Shown here: positions 1 to 6,271 of the stretch, piece after piece
Position numbering within the stretch: position 1 is the first letter of the stretch
How the letters are laid out: the number at the start of each line of letters is the position of its first letter
Assembly (NCBI GenBank): GCA_003545125.1
Contig: DQCI01000337.1
Location: 10,571 to 19,385, forward strand
Direction: 5' to 3'
Source of the DNA: Paracoccaceae bacterium
GTDB lineage: Bacteria > Pseudomonadota > Alphaproteobacteria > Rhodobacterales > Rhodobacteraceae
Length of the DNA: 8,815 nt
Made by a program: the position numbers and the translations under genes
Notes under the pieces: generated by a model
Told to the model about the DNA's origin: nothing
The model's database searches: none
Seen by the model: only the letters and a program-made list of their open reading frames with translations

Positions 1-276
1 GTCTGGTCAAAGCAGCGCATCCTCGAAGTCTATCTCAACGTCGCCGAGTTCGACACCGCCGTATTCGGGATCGAGGCAGCGGCGCAGCACCATTTCGGGG
101 TCTCCGCAAACGCGCTCTCGGCCAGGCAGGCCGCCCGCCTCGCTGCCGTGCTGCCGGACCCGAAGGGCCGCTCTGCAACGCTCCCGACTCCGTTCCTCGA
201 ACGGCGTGCCGCCAGCATCCTCGACGGGGCCGAAACCATCCGCCAGGATGGCCGCGCCGCCTGTTTCGAAGGTTGA
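1..276 (+). CDS. mtgA: Monofunctional biosynthetic peptidoglycan transglycosylase, C-terminal part (5' end outside window)
   Basis: This open frame runs from base 1 to a TGA at 274-276 and encodes the last 91 residues of a GT51-family glycosyltransferase. The family polymerises lipid II into glycan strands at the outer face of the inner membrane. The visible part carries the family signature [14 protein letters not shown], followed by [10 protein letters not shown] and the [19 protein letters not shown] helix, which are the C-terminal landmarks of the GT51 domain. Nothing resembling a transpeptidase domain follows: the protein stops 30-odd residues after the VLPDP motif, as monofunctional MtgA does, so this is not a class A PBP. 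The catalytic glutamates and the N-terminal membrane anchor would lie upstream of the window. It is followed on the same strand by fzlA after about 90 bases, so the local theme is wall growth and division. Confidence 0.88.
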   Translation, partial: VWSKQRILEVYLNVAEFDTAVFGIEAAAQHHFGVSANALSARQAARLAAVLPDPKGRSATLPTPFLERRAASILDGAETIRQDGRAACFEG

Positions 277-365
277 ACGCCCGGGGATCTTCCGCGTTTG
301 AGCATCCAGGATTGAACGGGCGCTCTTTTCACGTAAAACCATAGGGAAACTTGCGAGACCTTTCC

Positions 366-1031
366 ATGACCCGGCTTTACCATTTCCCCCTGTCTCCCTA
401 CTGCCGCAAGGTGCGCCTTTCGCTTGCCGAGAAGCGGATCGAGGTCGAGCTGATCGAAACCCGGTATTGGGAGAAGGCGCCTGAGTTCCTGCGCCGCAAT
501 CCGGCGGGCAAGGTGCCGATCCTGAACATCGACGGCAAGATGCTCACCGAGAGCGCGGCGATCAACGAGTACCTCGAGGAACGGTATCCGACGCCGTCCC
601 TGATGCCGACAAGCGCCGACGGGCGCTACGAAGTGCGCCGCCTGGTCAGCTGGTTCGATGACAAGTTTCACAACGAGGTCACCTCGAACCTGCTCTATGA
701 GCGGGTGAACAAGAAGATCTCCGGCCAGGGTTACCCGGATTCCGCCAAGATCAAATCGGGCGCCAAGGCGATCAAGTACCACCTCGACTACCTGGGCTGG
801 CTTCTGGACATCCGCCGCTGGCTCGCGGGCGACACGATGACGCTGGCCGATTTCGCGGCCGCCGCGCATCTCTCCGCGCTCGATTACATCTCCGATGTCG
901 ACTGGGACCGCAACGCCAACGTCCGCGAGTGGTATTCGAAGATCAAGTCGCGGCCCGCCTTCCGGTCGATCCTGGCCGACCAGATCCCGGGCTTCCCGCC
1001 GCCGCCGCATTACGCGGACCTGGATTTTTGA
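366..1031 (+). CDS. fzlA: FtsZ-binding protein FzlA (glutathione S-transferase fold)
   Basis: A 221-residue GST-fold protein. An N-terminal thioredoxin-like domain ([15 protein letters not shown], then NPAGKVPIL with the cis-proline, then [11 protein letters not shown]) is followed by an all-helical C-terminal domain ([42 protein letters not shown]). The C-terminal tail [11 protein letters not shown] matches my recollection of Caulobacter FzlA, which binds and curves FtsZ filaments and helps activate septal wall synthesis; the tail there is functionally important. FzlA is not thought to need GST catalysis. The ATG at 366 is preferred because it puts the family N-terminus MTRLYHF at residue 1. 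A TTG at 351 would add five residues. No strong ribosome site distinguishes them, the nearest purine run being AGGGAA at 343-348. The stop overlaps the queG start, so the two are co-translated. Confidence 0.88.
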   Translation: MTRLYHFPLSPYCRKVRLSLAEKRIEVELIETRYWEKAPEFLRRNPAGKVPILNIDGKMLTESAAINEYLEERYPTPSLMPTSADGRYEVRRLVSWFDDKFHNEVTSNLLYERVNKKISGQGYPDSAKIKSGAKAIKYHLDYLGWLLDIRRWLAGDTMTLADFAAAAHLSALDYISDVDWDRNANVREWYSKIKSRPAFRSILADQIPGFPPPPHYADLDF

Positions 1032-2122
1032 GCGAGAATCTCAAGGCGGACCTGATCGCCAAAGCCCGCGAAGAAGGGTTTGCGGCCGTCGGCATCACCC
1101 GGCCCGACGCGGTGCCGGAGATCGCGCAGCGGCTCGCCGCGTTCGTGGCCCGGGGCTGGCACGGCGACATGGCGTGGATGGCCGAGCGGATGGCCTGGCG
1201 CGGCGACCCGTCCGCGCTCTGGCCCGCGGCACGATCGGTCATCATGCTGGCGGAACCCTATACGCCGCAGGAAGATCCAATGGCGGTGGTCGGGATGCCG
1301 GAGCGCGGCGCGATCAGCGTTTATGCGCGGAATAGAGACTACCACGACATCGTCAAAAAACGCCTCAAGCGGGTCGGGCGCTGGCTGATCGAGCGGGCGG
1401 GACCGGACACGACCCGCGCGGCGAATTCAGGGAATTCCCCTGCCGGGCTGACGGCAGAGCCGCCACGGATCAAGGTTTTCGTCGATACCGCGCCGGTCAT
1501 GGAAAAACCACTCGCCGCCGCCGCCGGTCTCGGCTGGCAGGGCAAGCACACCAACCTGCTCAGCCGCGAGCTGGGCAACTGGTTCTTCCTCGGTGCAATC
1601 TTCACCACCCTGGATCTGGCGCCGGACGTGCCCGGCGAAGACCATTGCGGCACCTGCACCGCCTGTCTCGATGCCTGCCCGACCAACGCCTTCCCGGCCC
1701 CCGGCCAGCTCGATGCGCGGCGCTGCATCAGCTACCTGACGATCGAGCACAAGGGGCCGGTGGACGAAGCGCTGCGCCCGCATCTGGGCAATCGCATCTA
1801 TGGGTGTGACGATTGCCTCGCGGCCTGCCCGTGGAACAAGTTCGCGAGAGAAGCGCAGGAGGCGCGCTACGCGGCGCGTGACGACCTCGCCGCGCCGCGC
1901 CTGGCAGAGCTCGCGGGGCTTGATGATGCAACATTTCGGACCAGGTTTTCGGGGTCGCCGATCAAACGGATCGGGCGCGGGCGCTTCCTGCGGAATGTGG
2001 CCTACGCAATCGGAAATTCAGGGGAAAAATCCCTGGCGGAGGCCGTGCGACCGCTTGCTTGCGACCCCGATGAGGTCCTGTCCGACGCCGCGCGATGGGC
2101 GCTGTCGCGGCTCTCGAAGTAG
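1028..2122 (+). CDS. queG: Epoxyqueuosine reductase QueG (TTG start)
   Basis: A 364-residue cobalamin- and iron-sulfur-dependent reductase that converts epoxyqueuosine to queuosine at the wobble base of GUN tRNAs in the cytoplasm. Two ferredoxin-like clusters are visible: [12 protein letters not shown] (Cys207, 210, 213, 217) and [11 protein letters not shown] (Cys260, 263, 267). Family landmarks [38 protein letters not shown] and GNRIYG precede a C-terminal HEAT-like helical part ([16 protein letters not shown]). The start is inferred: TTG 1028 overlaps the fzlA stop (TTGA) and gives the usual N-terminus [22 protein letters not shown]. Starting further upstream would only add out-of-frame fzlA sequence. 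Oddity: about 15-20 extra residues (around 126-142, including [17 protein letters not shown]) sit between the helical segment and VFVDTAP, where E. coli QueG has a short linker. The added DNA contains a palindrome listed separately. Confidence 0.92.
   Translation: MSENLKADLIAKAREEGFAAVGITRPDAVPEIAQRLAAFVARGWHGDMAWMAERMAWRGDPSALWPAARSVIMLAEPYTPQEDPMAVVGMPERGAISVYARNRDYHDIVKKRLKRVGRWLIERAGPDTTRAANSGNSPAGLTAEPPRIKVFVDTAPVMEKPLAAAAGLGWQGKHTNLLSRELGNWFFLGAIFTTLDLAPDVPGEDHCGTCTACLDACPTNAFPAPGQLDARRCISYLTIEHKGPVDEALRPHLGNRIYGCDDCLAACPWNKFAREAQEARYAARDDLAAPRLAELAGLDDATFRTRFSGSPIKRIGRGRFLRNVAYAIGNSGEKSLAEAVRPLACDPDEVLSDAARWALSRLSK
1423..1442. repeat. Near-perfect palindrome inside queG, first copy
   Basis: GAATTC occurs twice (1423-1428 and 1432-1437) around the palindrome CAGGG-AATT-CCCCTG at 1428-1442. 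It lies in the extra linker of QueG and is read as NSGNSP. A related motif lies at 2015-2036 in the same gene. Confidence 0.5.
2015..2036. repeat. Palindrome inside queG, second related copy
   Basis: AATTCAGGG is shared with the copy at 1424-1432 and in the same frame (codons AAT TCA GGG, NSG). Here it forms CAGGG (2019-2023), a seven-base loop and CCCTG (2031-2035). NSG is a natural part of the QueG C-terminal helical repeats, so this copy may be ordinary coding sequence. Confidence 0.35.
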
Positions 2123-2159
2123 AACGATTTGAGTACGCACCAAAACCGGACAATCGTCA

Positions 2160-2174
2160 GAGCGGGCTTCGCTC
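2160..2174 (+). terminator. Small hairpin downstream of queG, weak terminator candidate
   Basis: GAGCG-GGCTT-CGCTC forms a perfect five-pair stem with a five-base loop 38 bases after the queG stop, followed by GTGTCTTT. The T tract is short, so this is only a weak candidate for the end of the fzlA-queG transcript. Confidence 0.25.
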
Positions 2175-2238
2175 GTGTCTTTCACGCAGGTTCTACACCC
2201 GAAGCGCGGTCGGCCTGATCGAAGAGCCAGGAGCCGGA

Positions 2239-2276
2239 ATGCTGCCCGACGGGGCGCGCAGCAGCCTGGGCAGCAT
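2239..2276. repeat. Perfect 9-bp inverted repeat with 20-bp spacer
   Basis: ATGCTGCCC (2239-2247) is the exact reverse complement of GGGCAGCAT (2268-2276). It sits between queG and the decayed gene remnant. It could be a regulator site, part of a lost transcript structure, or chance in GC-rich DNA. Confidence 0.4.
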
Positions 2277-2440
2277 GCGACGACGAGCACTTCCTGGAAG
2301 AATGGAAAGCGCCTCGAGGCCGTCAACGGGCTGCTCGAAGGTCCCGTATCGGCGATGGCTCTATCGCGCGCCCGCGTTGTGGCGGCAGTTCGAGGACAGG
2401 AAGGCGGCTGCCGCATCGAACGGTGTTTCCCTGCGCGACA
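2276..2440 (+). pseudogene. Frame-broken remnant of an unidentified protein's C-terminus, upstream of the BchE-like pseudogene
   Basis: No intact gene fits here, but three consecutive protein-like pieces appear in three different plus frames. They are CDDEHFLEEWKA (frame 2, 2276-2311), RLEAVNGLLEGP (frame 3, 2310-2345) and VPYRRWLYRAPALWRQFEDRKA onward to SNGVSLRD (frame 1, 2341-2439). Joined, they read like the helical tail of one protein interrupted by at least two small indels, near 2309 and near 2343. I cannot name the family. A methyltransferase or other partner encoded next to a radical SAM gene is a guess from context only. Nothing recognisable as its N-terminus lies between 2123 and 2275, so most of the gene would have been deleted. 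The neighbouring downstream gene is also decayed, which makes loss of a whole two-gene unit plausible. Confidence 0.33.
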
Positions 2441-2478
2441 CAGGTCGTCGCCGGGCGGTCGCTTCGACTATCCCATTG

Positions 2479-2502
2479 CCCATGTCAGAGCCCATGTCAG
2501 AG
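2479..2502. repeat. 12-bp perfect tandem duplication
   Basis: CCCATGTCAGAG occurs twice head to tail (2479-2490 and 2491-2502), 26 bases before the inferred start of the BchE-like pseudogene. It is probably a replication-slippage duplication in unconstrained sequence. Confidence 0.75.
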
Positions 2503-2527
2503 TTTCGGCGTCCTGCAGGTGCCCGCG

Positions 2528-4147
2528 TTGAAAATCGTCCTCCTCAATCCCCCACATCGTTCGATCGGAAGTCGCGTCCCCGGCGAGCTTTTGCCGCCGC
2601 TCGGACTTCTGACGATCGGTGGCCTGTTGATCGATGCGGGCCACGCGGTGCGTCTGGTCAATGCCGACATCGCGCCGATGACGGTCACCGAGATCCTGTC
2701 AGACCTCCGGCGCGATCTGCCCGATGCGCTGCTGCTCGGTCATTCGGGCTCGACCTCCGCTCATCCGGCGGTGCTGGACATCACCGCCGCCGTCCGGGCG
2801 GAATGGCCGGCCATGACCATCATCTACGGTGGCGTCCACCCGACCTATCACTGGGCCGAAATCCTGCGCGCGGCCCCACAGATCGACGTGATCGTTCGCG
2901 GTGAAGGCGAAGTCACGACCCCCGCCCTGTTCGACGCCATCGTTTCCGGACGCACGCTCGACAATGTGCCGGGCCTGGCCTTGCGCCGCACCGGCCACCC
3001 GGTCGCGACCCGGCCGGCCGAGATGCTGCGCGACCTCGAATCCACGCGCATCGGCTGGGAACTCGTCGACTTCGCCGAACACAGCTCCTGGGGCGGCAAA
3101 CGGTCCGTCATCATGCAGTTCTCGCGCGGCGGTCCGCATCTTCGCACCTATTGTGGCCAGCGGGGTTTCTGGACCCGCTGGCGCCACCGCGATCCGGTTG
3201 CCTTCGCGAAGGAGAACGCATGGCTCCACCGCGAGAAGGGCGTTGACCTCATCAACCTCGCCGACGAAAACCCCACCTCGTCCCGCAAGGTCTGGAAGGC
3301 GTTTCTGGAAGCGTTGGTGGCCGAGAGTGTGCCGGTCCTCATAGTCGGTTCGACCCGGGCCGACGATATCGTTCGCGATGCCGACATCCTGCCGCTCTAC
3401 AAGAAAGCGGGCTGCCTGCGGATCCTTCTCGGGCTCGAGGGCACCGATGAGGCCACGTTGCAGAAAGTGCGCAAGGGCGGCAACCGGGCCAAGGGCCAAC
3501 AAGCGATCCACCTGCTTCGTGCGCACGGCATGATCGGCCTCGCCACCTTCGCGGTCAGCTTCGAAGAGGAGACCGACGGCGACTACTTGCAGCTCCTGCG
3601 CCATCTCCGCGCCTAGGACCCGGAGCAGATCATGTCGGTCTACGCGACCCCGCATCGCTGGACGCCCTTCCATGGCCAGAGCGCGGATCGTCGTGTGATC
3701 CAGGCCGACCTCCGCTTCTGGGACTACAAGCACCAGGTGCTGGAGACCCCACGCGTCCCGGCGTGGCGGGTGTTTCTTTGGCTGGAGTTGATCGAGGCTG
3801 TTCTGCAACTGCGCCCCAAGGCCCTTTGGAGGGCCTACCTCCAACCTGACCCGGTCCTGCGCCACGCGCAGCGCTGGTATTCGCGGATGGGCCGGCGGGT
3901 CTGGCTTCGCGAAACCCGCGACGCGCTTCTGCACCGCGCGCGCCCGGGCTCGACAGTGGCCGAGTTCTGGGGCCCGAGCAACTGCCGGAGGATGCGATGG
4001 CCGGGCAACGCCGGATGGTCGCCGAATTGGTCCGGTTTTTTCGCTATCCGGCGCGTGACCAATGGCAGAAGCAACGAATCCACCTCACGGACCTGGTCAG
4101 GCAAACCGATACAAATTATTGGAAGCCTCATAGAGGGAGGCCCCTAG
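2528..4147 (+). pseudogene. BchE-like B12-binding-domain radical SAM protein, degenerate (lost cysteines, internal TAG, probable frameshift)
   Basis: The reading begins KIVLLNPPHRSIGSRVP at a TTG (2528) preceded by AGG. Residues 1-140 resemble a B12-binding domain (LPPLGLLTIGGLLIDAGH, GHSGSTSAHP, YGGVHPTYHW, VIVRGEGE). A radical SAM domain follows (GQRGFWTRWRHRDP, LADENPT, VGSTRADDIVRDADILPLYKKAG, LLGLEGTDEATLQKVRKGG). In this family the [4Fe-4S] motif is CxxxCxxC. Here it reads GPHLRTYC: the first Cys is Gly (GGT, 3131-3133), the second Arg (CGC, 3143-3145), and only the third (3152-3154) remains. A TAG at 3614-3616 interrupts the frame, but the same frame continues with DPEQIM, TPHRWTPFHG, RRVIQADLRFWDYKHQVL and RRVWLRE. 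After EFWGP (about 3976) the reading seems to shift to frame 1 (EQLPEDAMAGQRRMVAELVRFFRYP), suggesting a one-base deletion. Relatives are often labelled anaerobic Mg-protoporphyrin ester cyclase. The B12/radical SAM call is firm, the BchE label is not. It cannot bind a normal radical SAM cluster. Confidence 0.82.
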
Positions 4148-4169
4148 GAAACTCACTGTTTCCTTGGGG
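4141..4169. terminator. Strong hairpin between convergent genes, possible bidirectional terminator
   Basis: CCCCTAGGAAAC (4141-4152), loop TCACT, GTTTCCTTGGGG (4158-4169): a 12-position stem with a single T-T mismatch. It lies between the plus-strand pseudogene and the minus-strand gene ending at 4225. Neither side has a U-tract, so classic intrinsic termination is uncertain. It could instead be a transcript-end stabiliser or the scar of a mobile element. Confidence 0.45.
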
Positions 4170-4224
4170 GCATGTCCCAAAACCCGGATTGAGCCAGCCC
4201 GTTCGGTTGGCGCTTCTTCAAAGT

Positions 4225-4638
4225 TCAGTACATCCGATAGGCTTCCACCGCCGCGGTGATGCCCTCGGCGGCCCGGCTGGCGGGATAGGGGCCGATGGTC
4301 GATTTCCCGACCACGTAGGTGACCTGCGGCGACCCGGTTGCGTCGCGAAAGATGAACCGGGCCTCGACCCCTTTCGAAGCGAAGGAGGCGGTGATATTGT
4401 CGGCCAGTTGCTGGCGCGCGGGATGTCCCGCTTTGGCGGCGGGCCAATCGACATAGGTGATCAGATCGACTCCGACTCCGGGAACCCCGTAGTCGCGCAG
4501 CGCCTCGCGGGTGATGCCGAGCGGGCGGAAATTGGGATCACGGGAAAACTGATGCCACCCGAGCGCCACAGCCGTCGGCATTACGACGACCGCAATGATC
4601 AACATGACATAGACCAGGCTGCGGCGTGTGTTGTGCAT
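4225..4638 (-). CDS. Conserved-looking small membrane-anchored or exported hypothetical protein
   Basis: A 137-residue protein of unrecognised function. Residues 1-27 (MHNTRRSLVYVMLIIAVVVMPTAVALG) are a short basic stretch followed by a hydrophobic segment, so it is either anchored with the rest in the periplasm or an uncleaved exported protein; there is no lipobox cysteine. The remainder is soluble and well composed (FRPLGITREALRDYGVPGVGVDLITYVDWPAAKAG, VEARFIFRDATGSPQVTYVVG, IGPYPASRAAEGITAAVEAYRMY), with an alpha/beta flavour and no catalytic motif I can name. The start ATG has GGGGGA five bases upstream. It lies 81 bases downstream of ilvE on the same strand and may be read from the ilvE transcript or from its own promoter; a hairpin-forming repeat lies in that gap. 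Codon usage matches its neighbours, supporting a real gene. Confidence 0.8.
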   Translation of the reverse strand: MHNTRRSLVYVMLIIAVVVMPTAVALGWHQFSRDPNFRPLGITREALRDYGVPGVGVDLITYVDWPAAKAGHPARQQLADNITASFASKGVEARFIFRDATGSPQVTYVVGKSTIGPYPASRAAEGITAAVEAYRMY

Positions 4639-4654
4639 GGATCATCCCCCGGTT

Positions 4655-4680
4655 TCGGCTGGCGCAGATGATACAGCCGA
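4655..4680 (-). promoter_or_regulatory. 7-bp inverted repeat just upstream of the small hypothetical gene
   Basis: TCGGCTG (4655-4661) and CAGCCGA (4674-4680) are exact complements separated by 12 bases. On the minus strand the hairpin sits between the ilvE stop and the ribosome site of the next gene. It may be an attenuator, a processing site or a protein-binding site. No T tract follows. Confidence 0.35.
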
Positions 4681-4719
4681 GCCGTTACCGAAGGATGAAA
4701 CGCAGAGGATTTGAGCGGG

Positions 4720-5589
4720 TCAGGCCCGCACGAGCGCCTCGTAGGCTTCCGCGATCTCCCGGGTGAGCGCGCCCACCTCGAAGCTATAGGACCCGATCTC
4801 ACCAACCGGCGTCACTTCCGCTGCCGAGCCGGTCAGCCAGCATTGCTCGAAGCCTTCCATCTCCTCGGGCATGATATGGCGTTCGTGCACGGTTATGCCG
4901 CGGTCCTTCAGCAAGCCAATGACGGTCTGTCGGGTGAGCCCGTTGAGGATCGCGTCGGGGAGCGGCGTGTGGACTTCGCCGTCTTTTACGAAGAACACGT
5001 TGGCCCCGGTCGCCTCCGCAACGTAACCCCGGTAGTCGAAAAACAGTGCGTCCGAGCAGCCTTTCTCTTCGGCTGCATGCTTCGAGATCGTGCAGATCAT
5101 GTAGAGCCCGGAGGCCTTGGCGGCGGTCGGGATGGTTTCGGGGCTCGGGCGCTTCCACTTCGAGATGTCGAGCTTTGCACCCTTGAACTTGGCGTCGCCG
5201 TAGTAATTGCCCCATTCCCAGGCCGCGACGGCCATGCGGATCGGGTTGCGCGCGGAGCTTACACCCATATCCGGCCCGGCGCCGCGGAAAGCGACCGCGC
5301 GCACATAGGCGTCGGAGAAGCCGTTGGCCGCGAGCACGTCGTACTTGGCCTTCTCGATCTCTTCGACGGTCCAGGGGATATGCACGTCGATCATTTCGCC
5401 CGACTTCAGCAGCCGTTCGCTGTGGCGCTCGGACAGGAAGATCTTCCCGGCGTAGGCCCGCTCGCCCTCGAATACCGAGGAGGCGTAGTGCATCGCGTGG
5501 GTCAGGATGTGCACGTTGGCATCGCGCCAATCCACCAGCTTGCCATCCAACCAGATCTTGCCATCGCGGTCATCGTAGCCACCAGCCAT
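4720..5589 (-). CDS. ilvE: Branched-chain amino acid aminotransferase
   Basis: A 289-residue fold-type IV PLP enzyme that transfers amino groups between glutamate and the 2-keto acids of leucine, isoleucine and valine, the last step of their synthesis, in the cytoplasm. Visible landmarks are IWLDGKLVDWRDANVHILTHAMHYASSVFEG at the N-terminus, the PLP-binding lysine in TAAKASGLY (Lys158), the class IV signature around YVAEATGANVFFVKDGEVHTP with Glu192, the NGLTRQTVIGLL segment, and WLTGSAAEVTPV near the C-terminus. Length is normal for the short alphaproteobacterial type. The ATG at 5589 is chosen because GGAG lies seven bases upstream and MAGGYDDRDGKIW fits the family. An in-frame ATG at 5625 would add 12 residues (MESLDRPGRRIP) and lacks support. 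It is divergent from petP, with which it shares a control region. D-amino acid transaminase or aminodeoxychorismate lyase are less likely given the motifs and length. Confidence 0.93.
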   Translation of the reverse strand: MAGGYDDRDGKIWLDGKLVDWRDANVHILTHAMHYASSVFEGERAYAGKIFLSERHSERLLKSGEMIDVHIPWTVEEIEKAKYDVLAANGFSDAYVRAVAFRGAGPDMGVSSARNPIRMAVAAWEWGNYYGDAKFKGAKLDISKWKRPSPETIPTAAKASGLYMICTISKHAAEEKGCSDALFFDYRGYVAEATGANVFFVKDGEVHTPLPDAILNGLTRQTVIGLLKDRGITVHERHIMPEEMEGFEQCWLTGSAAEVTPVGEIGSYSFEVGALTREIAEAYEALVRA

Positions 5590-5625
5590 CGGTATTCTCC
5601 TTCCAGGCCTGTCCAGGCTTTCCAT

Positions 5626-5667
5626 TTGTTGCGCGGATTGGGTCCGCTTCGGACCAATTGTTGCGCG
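5626..5667 (-). promoter_or_regulatory. ilvE leader: bulged hairpin flanked by 10-bp direct repeats
   Basis: TTGTTGCGCG occurs at 5626-5635 and again at 5658-5667. Between them 5637-5658 forms a nine-pair stem with one bulged G and a three-base loop (ATTGGGTCCG / CGGACCAAT). In the ilvE transcript the structure would lie about 50-85 bases before the start codon. A smaller GCCT-GGAC-AGGC hairpin (about 5608-5619) lies closer to it. No branched-chain-rich leader peptide is evident, so repeat binding by a regulator or a stability element is more likely than classic attenuation. Confidence 0.45.
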
Positions 5668-5678
5668 AATTTCGATGC

Positions 5679-5707
5679 TGGCTAACAGTTGAGTCTTGGA
5701 ATGTCAA
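5679..5707 (-). promoter_or_regulatory. Candidate sigma-70 type promoter for ilvE
   Basis: Read on the minus strand: TTGACA (plus coordinates 5702-5707), a 17-base spacer, then TAGCCA (5679-5684). The -35 is a perfect consensus match and the -10 is poor. Its -35 directly abuts the -35 of the divergent petP promoter. Confidence 0.45.
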
Positions 5708-5724
5708 CAAGACTGACATAAAAT
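5696..5724 (+). promoter_or_regulatory. Candidate sigma-70 type promoter for petP-petR
   Basis: TTGGAA (5696-5701), a 17-base spacer and TAAAAT (5719-5724) lie in the AT-richest stretch of the intergenic region, about 45 bases before the petP start. A GACTG/CAGTC inverted repeat (5711-5715, 5736-5740) overlaps and follows the -10 and could be an operator for the MarR-type product. Confidence 0.5.
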
Positions 5725-5767
5725 CAGGTTTGTAACAGTCAATGTGATCTCGGGGGGAGCGGCGCAG

Positions 5768-6271
5768 ATGAACGACCAGATCGGACGGGGCAGGCCACAG
5801 CTTCTGTTTCTTACCGACGAGCAGCTTCGCAAGGGCATCGAGGCGATGTATTTTGCCTATCGCGGGTTCACGGCTGATCCCGACCGGATCCTCGACCAAA
5901 GGGGGTACGGGCGCGCGCATCATCGGGCGCTGCACTTCATTCACCAGTCGCCGGGGACCACCGTCAACAACCTCCTGTCGACCCTTGGCGTCACCAAACA
6001 ATCGCTGAACCGGGTGCTGAGGACCCTGATCGAGGAAGGGCTCGTCGAGGCTCAGGTGGGGACCCGCGACAAGCGCGAACGGCACCTCCATCTGACGCCC
6101 TCCGGCGCGGCCCTGGAGCGCGATCTGTCGGAGGTGCAGCGCGAGCGGATGCGGAGCGCCTACAGGGAAGTCGGGCCGGAGGCGGTGCGCGGGTTTCGCA
6201 TGGTGCTGGAGGCGATGATGGACCCGGACATGCGCCGTCAATTCAACCGCATGAAGGAGTCCGAGGAATGA
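5768..6271 (+). CDS. petP: MarR-family winged-helix regulator, PetP-like
   Basis: A 167-residue MarR-type transcription regulator. After an N-terminal helix (LTDEQLRKGIEAMYFAYRGFTADPDRIL), the winged helix-turn-helix is seen as HHRALHFIHQSPGTTVNNLLSTLGVTKQSLNRVLRTLIEEGLV, with the wing at VGTRDKRERHLHLTPSGAALE and C-terminal dimerisation helices to the end. The ATG at 5768 is chosen because GGGGGGAG lies eight bases upstream; a GTG at 5744 is in frame but lies before that ribosome site. The stop overlaps the start of the response regulator (ATGA), so both are translated together. This MarR plus OmpR-type pair matches the petP-petR operon of Rhodobacter capsulatus, where PetR was reported to be needed for cytochrome bc1-dependent growth. 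The symbol rests on family and gene order, not alignment. The divergent ilvE shares the intergenic region, so autoregulation affecting ilvE is possible. Confidence 0.85.
   Translation: MNDQIGRGRPQLLFLTDEQLRKGIEAMYFAYRGFTADPDRILDQRGYGRAHHRALHFIHQSPGTTVNNLLSTLGVTKQSLNRVLRTLIEEGLVEAQVGTRDKRERHLHLTPSGAALERDLSEVQRERMRSAYREVGPEAVRGFRMVLEAMMDPDMRRQFNRMKESEE

Noticed and set aside
276..350. Intrinsic terminator between mtgA and fzlA
   Set aside because: GCCCG and CGGGC before CTCTTTT could pair, but the loop would be about 40 bases and the T tract is interrupted, so it is not convincing.
3614..3616. TAG in the BchE-like gene as a recoded (for example pyrrolysine) codon
   Set aside because: No recoding machinery or context is seen, and the same gene has also lost two cluster cysteines and probably shifted frame, so simple decay explains it better.
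2699..3934. A 411-codon open frame on the minus strand opposite the BchE-like sequence
   Set aside because: Its residues (rich in Gly, Arg, Asp and Val, without family motifs) follow from the codon pattern of the plus-strand gene, which shows clear B12/radical SAM motifs. Long antisense frames are common in GC-rich DNA.
4711..5685. A 324-codon plus-strand open frame opposite ilvE
   Set aside because: The minus strand encodes an unmistakable class IV aminotransferase. The plus reading lacks motifs and a ribosome site.
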